Of a DNA stretch of 64,000 nucleotides, positions 63,448 to 64,000 are shown one piece after another. Position 1 is the first letter of the stretch. The number at the start of each line of letters is the position of its first letter. This stretch comes from Paulinella micropora (taxonomy: Eukaryota > Cercozoa > Imbricatea > Euglyphida). The notes under the pieces were generated by a model. It saw only the letters and a list, made by a program, of their open reading frames with translations. It had not been told where the DNA came from and made no database searches. The position numbers were made by a program, and so were the translations under genes. The stretch lies in NCBI GenBank assembly GCA_009731375.1, contig BJOX01000290.1, forward strand, positions 190,437-254,436, read 5' to 3'.

Positions 63448-63925
63448 AGTCTGGACCAGTCGATGGAAATTTAATCTATACAGCGAATTTTTAACGAATG
63501 GTCCAGACTTCACGGTGTGGCACCATTCCGCCTCTTCCCGGGAATTCGCCCCCTTCCCAAAGTCGGGGCCAGTCGTTACAAATTCTGAGATATACCACTA
63601 ATTTCCAACGACTGGTCCAGACTTCACGGGATGCCACTCCCTCCGCTACTTCCCGGGGATCCAGCCTCTTTTCCCACCCACCCGCTATTCCCGTCATTTT
63701 TTCCGCCTCCTGGACCAGTCGTTGCCGCTCAGACACTTATACCCTGATTTCACACGACTGGCCCCGACCAGATTTTTTTCAGGCAGGAGGTGGGCCACCC
63801 CGCGCCCACTGTGTAACGGCTAAGTGGCACACACCCACCGTTATACCCGTAGTTTTTTTACCCTCCGGGCCAGTCGATGCAAACAAACTGATATAGAGAC
63901 TAGGTTCTAACGACTGGTCTCGACC
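63448..63925. repeat. Array of four palindromic repeats
   Basis: Each dyad pairs a GGACCAGTCG-type arm with CGACTGGTCC across a 30-35 nt AT-rich centre: 63448-63509, 63561-63623, 63711-63764, 63866-63921. Between them recur GTGGCACACC and CCGCTATTCCCG-like words, so the whole is a diverged tandem repeat of about 115-155 bp. No gene from 63326 to the window end. Confidence 0.85.
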
Positions 63926-64000
63926 GTCCTTTTTTCCGGTGGGGGGGGGGGGTGGCACCGGGTCCACTATCTAACTAAGTGGCACACCAACCGCTATTTC

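Overview
The window looks like nuclear DNA of a unicellular eukaryote of uncertain lineage, carrying a dense nest of mobile elements. The evidence is two intron-rich genes with GT-AG introns packed with microsatellites, a tRNA-derived SINE-like repeat, Ty1/copia and Ty3/gypsy retrotransposons, and AT-rich and GC-rich blocks that look acquired. Base composition changes abruptly at several points. Runs of N lie at 4871-5384, 13123-13391, 16570-17114, 18812-18821, 28774-28783, 31117-31126, 49935-49944, 61260-61965 and 63283-63325.

1-19 kb, host genes. A minus-strand gene (7223 down to about 1184) encodes an RNA polymerase II CTD-interacting (CID, RPRD1/Rtt103-like) protein. It is divergent from a plus-strand gene (8109-19003) for a secreted GH29 alpha-L-fucosidase. 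I resolve the fucosidase as 21 exons with consistent splice phases and 507 residues. Its introns hold (TATC)n, (CT)n, (TTACA)n and similar arrays, a duplicated exon fragment, and a SINE-like repeat whose second copy begins the window. A lysine/glutamate-rich ORF follows at 19174-20133.

21-36 kb, nested retroelements. A roughly 1.9 kb non-coding repeat (called R here) is interrupted by a complete but decayed copia element (21984-30694, minus strand). It is cut again at 31803 by a gypsy element (minus strand), whose RT gene is in turn cut at 36034. A second R copy (53101-55032) shows the copia-free site.

36-50.5 kb, the most unusual feature. An AT-rich element has two 5.1 kb inverted arms (36034-41119 and 43846-48929), with only three differences in the stretches I compared, around a 2.7 kb unique core. 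Each arm carries a PrimPol-type primase, an SF2 helicase of origin-binding type split by a frameshift, and a small GRP-motif protein. The core has compact small genes with TAATG overlaps. Outside the right arm are a GIY-YIG endonuclease and a broken tyrosine recombinase that resembles telomere resolvases. No capsid protein or polymerase B was seen. It resembles a linear-plasmid, transpoviron or Polinton-like relative, integrated and partly decayed.

50.5-56.1 kb. Unrecognised plus-strand ORFs are followed by a reverse transcriptase gene (Penelope-like or another non-LTR type), split by R and frameshifted.

56.1-64 kb. A very GC-rich, apparently intronless block carries a leucine-rich-repeat protein, a divergent protein kinase and a paralogous fragment of it, a RING-H2 protein and unknown genes. 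It also has hairpins after stop codons and an array of palindromes at the right end. This gene mix recalls amoeba giant viruses such as pandoraviruses, so an endogenous viral segment is possible but not proven.
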